The notes below the pieces were generated by a model that saw only the letters and a list, made by a program, of their open reading frames with translations, searched no databases and had not been told where the DNA came from. Positions 20,201 to 27,639 of a DNA stretch of 64,000 nt are shown one piece after another. This DNA comes from Bacillus subtilis subsp. subtilis (GTDB lineage Bacteria; Pseudomonadota; Gammaproteobacteria; Xanthomonadales; Xanthomonadaceae). Where the stretch lies: assembly GCA_021733645.1 (NCBI GenBank), contig JAHREJ010000022.1:1-64000 (forward strand). Reading direction: 5' to 3'. Positions within the stretch are counted from its first letter, which is position 1. Each line of letters opens with the position of its first letter. A program made the position numbers and the translations under genes.

Positions 20201-23173
20201 CGCCGGCAGCGTGCCGGACACCGAGAAGGTGTACGGCGCGACGCCACCGGATGCACTCAAGGGAGTGCTGTAGGGACGGAACTGCGCGGGCGCGGCCAGT
20301 GAGGGCGGGCTGACATCGATGGTTGGCGGCCCCACGATCAGCGAGTAGGCGCGCGCCCCGGTCATTGCACCGGCATCGGTGGCGGTGACGGTGATATTGA
20401 AAGTGCCGCTGGCAAGCGGAACGCCGCTCAGGGCGCCGCCGGGGGACAGCGTCAGGCCTACGGGCAGCGCACCGGCGGTGACCGCATAGCCGTATGGCCC
20501 GATACCGCCGCTGGCGACCAGGGTCTGCGCATAGTTCGCGGCCACGCCGGCATTGGGCAAGGTGACCGGCCCAACATTGAGGGTCGCCGGTGCCACCTGC
20601 AGGGTGTAGGCGTGCTGGGTACTGAAAGGCGCACCCGCCCCGGTGCTGGCGTCGGTTGCACTGACAGTGATCGCGAAGGCCCCGCCCTGTGCCGGTGTAC
20701 CACTGAGGACGCCGGTACTGGCATTGAAGCTCAATCCGGCAGGCAGGTCGCCCACCAACGCGTAGGCATAGCTCGCCACCCCGCCGGTGGCGCTGAATGT
20801 CTGGCTGTAGGCGCTGGCATAGGGGGCAGACAGGGTGCCGGCCGCCGGCGACAAGCTCAGCGCCGGTGCCGCAATGACCAGCAGGTAGGCCTGCTGGCCC
20901 GTCTGGCCGCCAGCATCGGTGGCGCTGATGGTCAGGCCGAAGCTCCCCACGGCGGTCGGCGTGCCGGACACCACGCCGGCCGGCGACACCACCAGCCCGG
21001 CGGGCAAGGCGCCTGCGATGACCTGGTAGGTGTAGGGCGCAACCCCGCCACTGCTCGACAAGGTTTGCGTGTAGGCCGTGCCGGCGCGGCCGGCAGGCAG
21101 CGTTGCCGGCACGATCACGATGGCCGGCGCCGCCACCGCCAGCGTGTAGCTGTGCTGCGTGCTGTACGGCGCCGCCGTCCCGGTGGTTGAATCGGTCGCG
21201 GTCACGCTGAAGTTGAAGGTCCCCGGCTGGGACGGGGTGCCGGACAGCACGCCGGTGGCCGGCGCGAAGCTCAGACCGGTGGGCACCGTGCCGGCCAGCA
21301 CGTAGGTGTAGGGCGCTACGCCGCCCGACGCACTGAACGCCTGGCTGTAGGCACCACCATAGGTGCCGATGAGGCCGCCGCCGGCAGGCACCAAGACCAG
21401 CGTGGGGGCGCCGATGGAAGCGGTGTAGCTGCGCGTGCTGGTCTGCCCATCCGGGTCGGTGACCTGCACCTCCACGGTGAACGTGCCGACCGCGCTGGGC
21501 GTTCCTGCGAGCACGCCGCCGGCACCCAGGGTGAGACCGGCCGGCAACGCGCCGGACACCACGGCGAAGGTGTACGGCGCGCCCGCCCCGGCGGTGCCGG
21601 TGAGCGTCTGCGAATACGCGACCCCGGCGGTGCCGTTGGGCAGTGTGGCCTGCACGATGCCCGGCGTCCCTGGCTGTACGCTGCCGCTGTAGGAGCGGTC
21701 GGTGGAGTATGGACCGCTGCCGGTGCTGCTGTCGGTGGTGCGCACCGTGAAGGTGTAGCTCCCGGCCACGCTGGTGGTACCCGACAGCAGGCCATTGCCG
21801 GCCAGTACGAGCCCGCTGGGCAGCGTGCCGGACTGCACGGCGTAACTGTAGCCGGCGGTGCCGCCGGACGCGGTGAGCGTCTGGCTGAAGGCAACGCCCT
21901 GGGTGATGGCAGGCAGCACGGCCGGCGCCAGTGCCAGGATCGGTGGCGACACCACCAGCGTGTAGGGCTGCGTTGCCGGCGCACTGACCCCATCGGTTGC
22001 CTTGATGGTCAGGTTGAAACTGCCGCCTGCCGTGGGCGTGCCCGTCAATGCGCCACCCGCGGCCAGGGTGAGCCCGGCCGGAAGCGTGCCACTGTCGACG
22101 GTGAAGGTGTACGACCCACCGGTGCCGCCGGTCGCGGTCAGCGTGGTGGCATAGGCAGCGGCGACGGTGGCGGCCGGCAGTGTGGCAGGCGCGATCGTGA
22201 TCGGCGGGGTGGGCGAGACCACCAGCGTCAATGCGTTGGCATCGCCATACGGCCCGGTGCCGGTGCTGCTGTCGAAGGCGCTGATGGTGACGTTGTAGCT
22301 GCCCGACGTGATGGGGGTGCCGGACAACAGACCGGTTGTGCTCAAGGTGATGCCGGGCGGCAAGGTGCCGGCGTCACGGCTGAAGGCCTTGTACGGGGCG
22401 GTGCCGCCCTGCCCCACCAGCTGATGGTTGTAGGCCACGCCCAGGGTCATCGGCGGGGCCGCCTGCAGCACGATGGTCGGCGTATCCACGACGAACGAAT
22501 AGACCTTGATGGTGGCGGCACTGGCCGCATCGGTGACGTTCACCGTGGCCGAATAGGCGCCGCCGCCGGTGGCGATACCCGAGAAGGTCCCGTTGCTGAA
22601 GGTGATCCCGGGTGGCAGCGATGCTGCGCCGAGGCTGTAACTGTAGGGCGCCGTACCCCCGGTGCTGCTCATGGAAAGTGCGTAGGCCACGCCGATCACC
22701 GGCTTGGGTGCGTTGACCGGGGTCACGGTGATCGGCGACGTGACCGCACCGATGTTTACCGTGACGTTGACCAGCGCACCGTTGTCATCCTTGAAGCTGA
22801 AAACATCGACCAGTGCGCCATCGCCGTTGTTGATGTAGGTGACCCGATTGTTCAGCGGGTTCACGCTCACCTGGCCGTGGGTAGTGCTGTAGTTGTTGGG
22901 ATTGGCACCCGGGCCGCTGCCACCGATGCCGCCAAAGGAATCGCAGTGGCTGGCATTGATGACAATGGTGCCGCCGGCGGCCATCGGCGAGGTGGACGGC
23001 GTGGTATTTACATCGGGCACCACCATGTCCGCGCAATTGGCGGCCTGGGCGGTCGGGATGCTGAATATCCCCAGCCCCAGGAGCGTCAATATTCCGACGC
23101 GCCAGGAGGTGGAAATGGAAAACCGCTTCACCGCAGCCAGCGCGTTGCGCCGGGCCGACATTCCCTGTGCCAT
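17294..23173 (-). CDS. Giant autotransporter with fourteen tandem putative-Ig (He_PIG-type) domains
   Basis: Counted from the ATG at 23173, which has AGGGG 9 bases ahead, this is 1959 residues; the upstream ATG at 23254 would add 27 residues without a ribosome site. A long signal peptide ends near TAQA/AN (residue 44). After a short N-terminal domain, residues about 148-1401 hold fourteen tandem domains of 85-93 residues, each with GVAY, LTASGG-APY-(Y/F), G-LPAGL-L---G-LSGTP--GS and TDA motifs. Two further beta domains (about 1402-1575) and a low-complexity linker follow. An autotransporter beta-barrel of about 280 residues (1679-1959) starts with VWTGGALSFG. The chain ends KKFMP instead of the usual terminal aromatic. 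It is probably a surface-exposed adhesin exported by type V secretion. It is divergent from three tail-collar-domain genes. Confidence 0.92.
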   Translation of the reverse strand: MAQGMSARRNALAAVKRFSISTSWRVGILTLLGLGIFSIPTAQAANCADMVVPDVNTTPSTSPMAAGGTIVINASHCDSFGGIGGSGPGANPNNYSTTHGQVSVNPLNNRVTYINNGDGALVDVFSFKDDNGALVNVTVNIGAVTSPITVTPVNAPKPVIGVAYALSMSSTGGTAPYSYSLGAASLPPGITFSNGTFSGIATGGGAYSATVNVTDAASAATIKVYSFVVDTPTIVLQAAPPMTLGVAYNHQLVGQGGTAPYKAFSRDAGTLPPGITLSTTGLLSGTPITSGSYNVTISAFDSSTGTGPYGDANALTLVVSPTPPITIAPATLPAATVAAAYATTLTATGGTGGSYTFTVDSGTLPAGLTLAAGGALTGTPTAGGSFNLTIKATDGVSAPATQPYTLVVSPPILALAPAVLPAITQGVAFSQTLTASGGTAGYSYAVQSGTLPSGLVLAGNGLLSGTTSVAGSYTFTVRTTDSSTGSGPYSTDRSYSGSVQPGTPGIVQATLPNGTAGVAYSQTLTGTAGAGAPYTFAVVSGALPAGLTLGAGGVLAGTPSAVGTFTVEVQVTDPDGQTSTRSYTASIGAPTLVLVPAGGGLIGTYGGAYSQAFSASGGVAPYTYVLAGTVPTGLSFAPATGVLSGTPSQPGTFNFSVTATDSTTGTAAPYSTQHSYTLAVAAPAIVIVPATLPAGRAGTAYTQTLSSSGGVAPYTYQVIAGALPAGLVVSPAGVVSGTPTAVGSFGLTISATDAGGQTGQQAYLLVIAAPALSLSPAAGTLSAPYASAYSQTFSATGGVASYAYALVGDLPAGLSFNASTGVLSGTPAQGGAFAITVSATDASTGAGAPFSTQHAYTLQVAPATLNVGPVTLPNAGVAANYAQTLVASGGIGPYGYAVTAGALPVGLTLSPGGALSGVPLASGTFNITVTATDAGAMTGARAYSLIVGPPTIDVSPPSLAAPAQFRPYSTPLSASGGVAPYTFSVSGTLPAGLSLSSAGVLSGTPTAAGPSTFTVTATDSSGGAGPHAGSRTYSVTTSAGPSIDQTSIAPATVGAAYSVALSASGGSAPYAFSVASGSLPAGITLSTAGQFVGTPTSAGSYGLTIEVSDGNAVTNQQALSLVVGAPTLALTPASGALQASYAVAYSTSFVASGGTAPYSYGLTGALPAGISLNPATGLLSGTATQSGSFPIAVRVTDASAGAGAPFSLIHSYTLEVAAPTLVVTPGSLPNGVVGVAYTQALTASGAVAPYSFSVQGGSLPAGLQLDPASGLVSGTPHSAGSSPLTVRATDANGQWVDKVYTLTVDPAQIVIDPAVLAAPQVGQAYRHAFGATGGNGSYAWSIASGNLPAGLSLASDGVLSGAPSSIGTSTFVIAAADGQNYVGNRSITLTVSQAQAVAAAQTVTVLAGQTVTFDATTGASGGPFDAAAIAVAPSTGTASVSGLQISYAAPLAASGAVGFSYTLSNSSGVSAPAQVTVNINPQPIAAALTASGLAGTTLRVELTSGARGGPFTAANVVSVMPASAGTATVKASDIGYQLEFAAAGSYSGVAQLVYTLSNAFATSAPATLALTITARADPTKDAEVMGILDAQADATRRMASGQISNFQRRLESLHRGGGSDGFSNGISLSSASPGRAGQRGNRSELDRSLADALRMNLIEPAADPGDAGARTASGSGGTLPGGFSVWTGGALSFGNGNNRNGRSATDFTTSGLSMGADTRLSDGFALGAGVGYGHDSADVGNNGSHSSVDSYSVATYASWRPSRNTYLDGLVGYQWLSLDARRFVTGNGNTVQGSRDGRQLFASLALGYEHRSDTLLLSPYARLDVADATLDGYTERGLVGDTLAYEQQKLRTSTGNLGLRSEYLVRTDKGSWLPGARIEYQRDFQGSSAATMRYSDLLSGPAYSATLRDPSRSRTLLGIGAPFQSTSGWLLRVEYQFLFDSQAGDVQSILIGAEKKFMP
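18971..22732 (-). repeat. Fourteen tandem Ig-like coding repeats in alternating short/long form
   Basis: About 3.76 kb inside the autotransporter gene codes for fourteen related units of roughly 255-280 bases. Even-numbered units up to 12 end with a longer loop of the type TDSSTGTGPYSTQHSYTL, while odd-numbered units have a short loop such as TDAGGQTGQQAY. Units 13 and 14 are both short. This gives six copies of a two-domain super-repeat of about 180 residues, which suggests growth by duplication of pairs. Such DNA is prone to recombination and to collapse in short-read assembly. Confidence 0.85.
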
Positions 23174-23231
23174 GACATTTTCCCCTGGGACCAGGGCCGC
23201 ACTTCCCCACGAAAACGCCCCCCGGCGGGCG

Positions 23232-23261
23232 TAGTAAGTAACCAGCGGCAGCACTTGTCAA
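23232..23261 (-). promoter_or_regulatory. Candidate promoter of the autotransporter gene
   Basis: A perfect -35 TTGACA reads on the minus strand at 23261-23256. At 18-19 bases downstream only a poor -10 (TTACTA or TACTAC) is seen. The start codon lies about 60 bases farther on. The same bases read TTGTCA on the plus strand toward the tail-collar genes. This is the best candidate in the 168-base divergent gap, but it is weak. Confidence 0.35.
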
Positions 23262-23341
23262 GCACGATGTGTTTGATGAACAGTACAGCCACGCTTGGAG
23301 TCCGGGGCGGGAGCGGTATTCAAGGAAAGGGGATAGCCAAG

Positions 23342-23845
23342 GTGTCGAATGCATATATGGGGCAGATAATCATCAGCTCATTCGGCTTTGCGCGTAAATA
23401 CAGCGCCTTCTGCAACGGGGGCCTGATGCCGATTGCCCAGAACGCCGCGCTTTTCAGCTTGCTGGGTAACACCTACGGTGGGGATGGCAGGACCACCTTC
23501 GGCCTGCCGGACATGCGCGGACGCACCCCGGTCGGGCAGTCGCCCAACCAGCAGACCGGCGAAACCGGCGGGGCCGAACAGGTCACGTTGAACTCGACCC
23601 AGATACCTCCCCACACCCATATCGCCATCGCCACCAGCGATGCCGGAACGGCGCGCACCCCGGTCAACAACCTCTACGCCAAAGCCAGCGCAAAACTATA
23701 TGGGCCGGCCACCGGCCAGACCGTGACGTTGCATCCGTCCACGCTGTCCAGCAGCGGGCAGAACCAGCCTCATGACAATATGCAACCCTACAGCGTGCTG
23801 AATTTCTGCATCCTGTTGCAGGGTGTATACCCTTCGCGCGGCTGA
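23342..23845 (+). CDS. Phage tail-collar domain protein, first of three
   Basis: From a GTG at 23342 this is 167 residues (MSNAYMGQIIISSFGFARKY); the ATG five codons later is the alternative. The GTG is preferred because the MS-x(3)-MGQI start aligns with the MTEPFLGEI start of the third copy and AGGGG lies upstream. It carries the tail-collar (MdpB/PF07484-type) block CNGGLMPI-QNAALFSLLGNTYGGDG-TTFGLPDMRGRTPVG, then PPHTH, and the conserved end MQPYSVLNFCILLQGVYPS. In phages these domains sit at the baseplate or fibre; no other phage structural gene is present. The next copy starts 13 bases after its stop. Confidence 0.85.
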   Translation: MSNAYMGQIIISSFGFARKYSAFCNGGLMPIAQNAALFSLLGNTYGGDGRTTFGLPDMRGRTPVGQSPNQQTGETGGAEQVTLNSTQIPPHTHIAIATSDAGTARTPVNNLYAKASAKLYGPATGQTVTLHPSTLSSSGQNQPHDNMQPYSVLNFCILLQGVYPSRG

Positions 23846-23858
23846 CAGGAGATCTGCA

Positions 23859-24389
23859 ATGAGCGAATTCTATATTGGTGAAATCCGGCTGCTTCCCTAC
23901 ACATTCGCGCCCAACGGCTGGCTGGACTGCAATGGCGCGCTGGTGCAGATCAGCGAGTACGAGACGCTGTTCAACCTGATCGGCACTACCTACGGCGGCG
24001 ATGGTCAAAGCACCTTCGCGCTGCCCAACCTGAGCGGACGCATCCCGGTCCACCAGGGTGCCGCGGCAAGTGGCCGTCAGTACGTGCCGGGCCAACTGGC
24101 CGGCACCGACACCGTGACCCTCACCCAGGCGCAGATGCCGGCACATACCCATGCCATGCTGGCCACCAGTGCGGCAGCCTCGTCGCTGGATCCCACCGCC
24201 GCCACCGTGCTGGGGGCCATCAGCGGCGACACCATGTACACCGCCGACATCGACGGCATCGACAGCCGGCCGCTGGCCCCCAGCATGCTCACTCCGGCGG
24301 GCGGCGCGCAGGGGCATGACAACACCATGCCGAGCCTGACCCTGCGCTACTGCATCAGCATGTATGGCATCTACCCGAGCCAGAGTTGA
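23859..24389 (+). CDS. Phage tail-collar domain protein, second of three
   Basis: A 176-residue protein starting at MSEFYIGEIR after a CAGGAGAT ribosome site; the frame is open 36 bases farther up into the previous gene. It repeats the collar block FAPNGWLDCNGALVQI, FNLIGTTYGGDGQSTFALPNLSGRIPVHQG, then MPAHTHAM, and ends with SLTLRYCISMYGIYPSQS in place of the NFCI ending of its neighbours. There is no signal peptide or membrane helix. It belongs to the three-gene set facing the giant autotransporter. Function outside phages is unknown; family members form trimeric fibre or baseplate parts. Confidence 0.87.
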   Translation: MSEFYIGEIRLLPYTFAPNGWLDCNGALVQISEYETLFNLIGTTYGGDGQSTFALPNLSGRIPVHQGAAASGRQYVPGQLAGTDTVTLTQAQMPAHTHAMLATSAAASSLDPTAATVLGAISGDTMYTADIDGIDSRPLAPSMLTPAGGAQGHDNTMPSLTLRYCISMYGIYPSQS

Positions 24390-24440
24390 ACACCCGCCCT
24401 ATCCACCATGAAACGCAGCACTGCCACAGGGATTTGACCC

Positions 24441-24974
24441 ATGACTGAACCGTTTCTAGGCGAAATCCAGCTGTTCGGCTTTCCGTTCGCGCCCAACGGC
24501 TGGGCACTGTGCGCCGGACAAATTCTTCCCATCCAGCAGAACACCGCGCTGTACTCGCTGCTGGGCACCAACTATGGCGGCGATGGCCGTGCCTCGTTTG
24601 GACTGCCCAACCTGCAGGGCAATGCGGCGGCCTGCCAGGGCCAAAGCGCGGGCGGCAGTGACCGCATGATCGGCGAACTCTTTGGTAGCGCGCAGGTCAC
24701 GCTGCTGTCCACCGAAATGCCGCCGCACAGCCATGCCATGAACGTATTCGCGCAACGCGACCCGGGCAAGCTGCATGGAACGCCGGCGCAGGGCAATGCC
24801 GTGACCATTCCAACCGCCACCTCACCGTTCGCCGATATCTCGCCCTCCAACGCCAGCTTCGCACCCACGATGGTGGTGCCGACGGGTGGCGGCCTGCCGC
24901 ACGAAAACCGGCAGCCCTATCTGGTCGTCAACTTCTGCATCGCCCTGAGCGGCGTGTTCCCGCAACGTCCTTGA
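24441..24974 (+). CDS. Phage tail-collar domain protein, third of three
   Basis: A 177-residue collar protein (MTEPFLGEIQLFGFPFAPNG) with CAGQILPIQQNTALYSLLGTNYGGDG, ASFGLPNLQG, MPPHSHAM and the closing PYLVVNFCIALSGVFPQ. It is the most canonical copy of the three. Its stop TGA overlaps the TTG start of the GNAT gene, so acetyltransferase translation is coupled to it. No signal peptide is present, so if it works at the surface it must leave the cell by a route not encoded nearby. Confidence 0.9.
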   Translation: MTEPFLGEIQLFGFPFAPNGWALCAGQILPIQQNTALYSLLGTNYGGDGRASFGLPNLQGNAAACQGQSAGGSDRMIGELFGSAQVTLLSTEMPPHSHAMNVFAQRDPGKLHGTPAQGNAVTIPTATSPFADISPSNASFAPTMVVPTGGGLPHENRQPYLVVNFCIALSGVFPQRP

Positions 24975-25516
24975 ACCTGACGCTTCCCGCGTTCCCACCG
25001 TCGCCGCCACCTCTCGTGGCGGCGACATCGCCGTTGCACGCCTGCGGCGTCACGCTACGCTGCGCCGATGCAGGCGACCTGGCCTTCCTGTGTGCGCTCT
25101 ACCACCAGTCGCGCCAGGCCGAACTGGCCGCCGTCCCGTGGCCGGATGCAACACGGCGCGCGTTCCTGGACAGCCAGTTCGCGCTGCAGCACCGCCATTA
25201 TGTCAGCCACTACCTGCACCCTGAATTCCTGATCGTGGTGCGCGATGGCGCCGCGCTGGGGCGCCTGTACCTTCAGACTGAAAACGATGCGCTGTGCATC
25301 GTGGATATTCTGCTGCTGGAGGCCGCGCGCGGCCAGGGCGTGGGCACCGCCCTGCTCGGCCACGTGCGGCACCTGGCGCAACTGCGCGGCTGCCAGGGCG
25401 TCCAGCTCAGCGTACTGCGCGACAACACGGCCGCCCAGCGCCTGTATCAGCGCCTGGGGTTCACCCGGACCGGTGCCGACGACAGCCGCATCGGCATGCG
25501 CCTGGCCCTTAGTTGA
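24971..25516 (+). CDS. GNAT-family N-acetyltransferase coupled to the tail-collar genes
   Basis: A 181-residue GNAT protein. The acetyl-CoA motif A is VDILLLEAARGQGVGTALLGHV (about 112-133), followed by VQLSVLRDNTAAQRLYQRLGF. The TTG start overlaps the stop of the third collar gene (TTGA), which is strong evidence for a shared mRNA. The first 20 residues are proline-rich and poorly conserved in type. The acetyl acceptor could be a collar protein or a small molecule; nothing in the sequence decides. Its end overlaps the convergent DUF6916 gene by 8 bases. Confidence 0.85.
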   Translation: MNLTLPAFPPSPPPLVAATSPLHACGVTLRCADAGDLAFLCALYHQSRQAELAAVPWPDATRRAFLDSQFALQHRHYVSHYLHPEFLIVVRDGAALGRLYLQTENDALCIVDILLLEAARGQGVGTALLGHVRHLAQLRGCQGVQLSVLRDNTAAQRLYQRLGFTRTGADDSRIGMRLALS

Positions 25517-25808
25517 ACAGCGCCTGGTAAATGAAGCCCGTGCGGTCGCGCGCGATGGGCACCAGGAAGATGCCGAACTCTCCCAGGGCCTCATGCTGCA
25601 TCGGGTAAGTCTTCTGCGGGAACACGATCGCCGCTTCGTGGCGGAACAGCAGCGAGAACGGCGCCCGCACCTGCGAAGGCAGGGTCTGGCCTGGCGGCAG
25701 CGGCCGTGCCTCTACCAGCACGAAGGATGTCGTGCCGGCCTCCCCCAGCGCGACATCGAACGTCTGGTTGACCAGACCTGCAAATTTATCCAGGGCAAAA
25801 AACTGCAT
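25509..25808 (-). CDS. DUF6916 family protein
   Basis: A 99-residue protein from the ATG at 25808 (MQFFALDKFAGLVNQTF), with a GGAA-type ribosome site; the frame is open to 25916 but that part looks non-coding. It has the family pattern F--LVNQTF-V--GE---FVLVEA, QVRAPFSLLFR, PQKTYPMQHEALGEFGIFLVPIA and an F-Y-A-FN ending. It is a small soluble beta-rich protein. From memory of similar genomes, this family often stands beside tail-collar genes. Here it converges on them, overlapping the GNAT gene by 8 bases tail to tail. Function is unknown. Confidence 0.75.
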   Translation of the reverse strand: MQFFALDKFAGLVNQTFDVALGEAGTTSFVLVEARPLPPGQTLPSQVRAPFSLLFRHEAAIVFPQKTYPMQHEALGEFGIFLVPIARDRTGFIYQALFN

Positions 25809-25934
25809 GCGCTTTCCATCCTTGCAACGCGGTCGATAAGGGATCGAGTCTTGCACAAAGCCGGCATGGGCGGAACCGGGCGAACACGCCGGCGGCGGGA
25901 CGCTACGGTTGTCCACGCCTCAGACCCCGGACAC

Positions 25935-26741
25935 TCAGAACAGCTCGTCGAGCAGGCAATAGAAGTCCAGCCGCGCGGTATCCGGCTCGATGCCGTAATG
26001 CGCGAAGAACGGCGCCACCCACGCCGCGCCGAGGTGGTCGCCGATGCTGCGCGCGGCCAATGCCAGGTCCTGGTGGCGATCGGCCACGCCCAGCCGCCCA
26101 CAATCGATGAAACCGCTGAAGCGACCGTGATCGGCCATCAGGTTGGGCAGGCAGGCATCGCCATGGGTAACCACCAGGTCGGCCTGCGCGGGCACCTGCG
26201 CCTGCAGTTGCTGCAACACCTGCTGCGCTGACAGGCCCTGCCGCGCGTCGTCGAAATCCTCGGCATCCACCTGCCCGGCCGCGGCCCGTGCCTGCGCCGC
26301 GGCCAGCCGCACCGGCAGGCGATGATCGAAAGGACATGCGCTTACCGGCAGCACATGCAGTTGCCGCAGCGCGGCCGCCACCAGCGCCACCACCTGGGCA
26401 GCACCCAGCGCAGGCGAGGAGGACAGGTCGGCGCCGGGCAGCGCGCTCATCCACAGCCAGTGGCGTCCCGCCTCTTCCAGCGCATCCACCACCACCGGAA
26501 CCGCCATGCCCTGTCCGCGCAACCAACGCAGGCGCGCGACCTCTGCAGGCAGTTCGCTGAAGACATGCACCGGCTCGGTTTTGAGGAACTGGTCTGGCCG
26601 GTCCGGGTGATGCACCACGAACACGTCTGCCGGCGAGGCACCCACGGTCTGTCTGCGGATCACGGCGCCGGCCAACGGCGTGCGCCACGCGCGCGGAAGC
26701 GTCAGGTCCAGCATGACATCGGGTTCCAGATGGGAGGGCAC
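25935..26741 (-). CDS. Aminoglycoside 3'-phosphotransferase, APH(3')-II type
   Basis: A 268-residue kinase with all APH(3') landmarks: VFVVHHP--P-QFLK with the ATP-binding Lys near 54, E66 in ELPAEVARLRWL, the catalytic Asp195 in VVTHGDACLPNLM, Asp213 in GFIDCGRLGVADRHQDLALA, and the closing CLLDELF. The protein has the same length and ending as APH(3')-II enzymes (kanamycin and neomycin resistance). S. maltophilia is known to carry a chromosomal APH(3')-IIc. There is no mobile element next to the gene and its composition matches the surroundings, so it looks intrinsic. It is divergent from a GNAT gene. Confidence 0.87.
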   Translation of the reverse strand: MPSHLEPDVMLDLTLPRAWRTPLAGAVIRRQTVGASPADVFVVHHPDRPDQFLKTEPVHVFSELPAEVARLRWLRGQGMAVPVVVDALEEAGRHWLWMSALPGADLSSSPALGAAQVVALVAAALRQLHVLPVSACPFDHRLPVRLAAAQARAAAGQVDAEDFDDARQGLSAQQVLQQLQAQVPAQADLVVTHGDACLPNLMADHGRFSGFIDCGRLGVADRHQDLALAARSIGDHLGAAWVAPFFAHYGIEPDTARLDFYCLLDELF

Positions 26742-26802
26742 ACCCGCATCCTAGGCCGGCGTTGCGATCTCCACTACCCTCATCGCTCCACCGCGCCCGG
26801 GC

Positions 26803-27261
26803 ATGGCCTTGAGCACTCCAACAACCATTCGCATCGCCACGCTCGACGCCATGGCCGCCCTTGTCACCCTTGACACGGTAGCCACCCATGACGCGCGCCG
26901 GGTCGCGTTGTTGTGGCAGTGGATCAGCGCCGGCCACTGCCATGTGCTGTTGCGCGATGGCACCCCGGCGGGCTACGCGGTGCTGCACTACCACTTCTTC
27001 GACAGCGGCTTCATCGAGGTGGTGATGGTGGGCATCCACTTCCGGCGCCGCGGCGTGGGTGAGGCGTTGTTGCAGCATCGGGTGTCGCACTGCACGCGGC
27101 CGAAGCTGTTTGCTTCCACCCATGCATCCAACGTGGCGATGCACACCCTGTTGGCCCGCAACGGCTTCATCGCCAGCGGTCAGATCGACAACCTCGACCC
27201 GGGCGATCCGGAACGGGTGCTGTTCCGGGCCGTGGCCACCGCCGATCAGCCTGCGATGTGA
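26803..27261 (+). CDS. GNAT-family N-acetyltransferase
   Basis: A 152-residue single-domain GNAT. Beta-4 and motif A read IEVVMVGIHFRRRGVGEALL (about 71-90), followed by KLFASTHASNVAMHTLLARNGF. The ATG at 26803 is kept because the next in-frame ATG is 15 codons later and would cut into the first beta strand. The substrate is unknown. It is divergent from the APH(3') gene with 61 bases between, so the two may share a control region. Confidence 0.82.
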   Translation: MALSTPTTIRIATLDAMAALVTLDTVATHDARRVALLWQWISAGHCHVLLRDGTPAGYAVLHYHFFDSGFIEVVMVGIHFRRRGVGEALLQHRVSHCTRPKLFASTHASNVAMHTLLARNGFIASGQIDNLDPGDPERVLFRAVATADQPAM

Positions 27262-27282
27262 ATGCCCAGGCCGGCGTGACCG

Positions 27283-27450
27283 TCAGCGCAGGTGCAATGC
27301 CGGGATCTCGTCATCGCCGCCGTTCTGCCGGCGGCAGGCGATCACCGGGGCGCTGGCCAGGCCGTCCAGCCGCTCCCCAGTGCCGCCCGTTCCCGCGCGA
27401 AGGCAGTGGCGTCTGTCCGGCCGCTGCGGTAGATCACATGGGCCTGCGCT
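27283..27450 (-). pseudogene. Possible C-terminal remnant of an unidentified gene, one frameshift
   Basis: On the minus strand a stretch reads AHVIYRSGRTDATAFARERA and, after dropping one G from a GGGG run near 27362, continues in the next frame as ERLDGLASAPVIACRRQNGG and ends DDEIPALHLR before TGA. The composition looks coding, but no start or known family is visible. It abuts the LysR remnant on the other strand. This is weak evidence from pattern alone. Confidence 0.3.
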
Positions 27451-27620
27451 GCCGAACGCCTGCACCTGGCCCAACCCACGGTCAGCGAGCAGCTGGCGCG
27501 ACTGCGCCCGTTGTTCAACGACCGGCTGCTGCCCGGCCCGTGCCGGATGCGCAGCCGCCCCTGCCGGATGCGCTGTGCGAGCGGATTGCAGTGGCGGCGC
27601 GGTGAGCCCGGCACCGGGAA
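27375..27620 (+). pseudogene. Degenerate LysR-family HTH fragment
   Basis: Around 27449-27531 one frame reads AAERLHLAQPTVSEQLARLR followed by PLFNDRLLPGP, the recognition helix and wing of a LysR-type regulator. A stop codon lies directly upstream (TAG near 27428), no start or full HTH precedes it, and after about 35 residues the frame dissolves in a duplicated TGCCGGATGCGC. The effector domain is absent. It is a gene relic in the 448-base gap before the glycosidase gene. Confidence 0.55.
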
Positions 27621-27639
27621 TCCGATATTGCGACGCGTC

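Noticed and set aside
23342..24974. Prophage call based on three tail-collar genes
   Set aside because: No integrase, capsid, portal, tape-measure, lysis or attachment sequence is present, and flanking genes are chromosomal. The genes look like a standing cassette.
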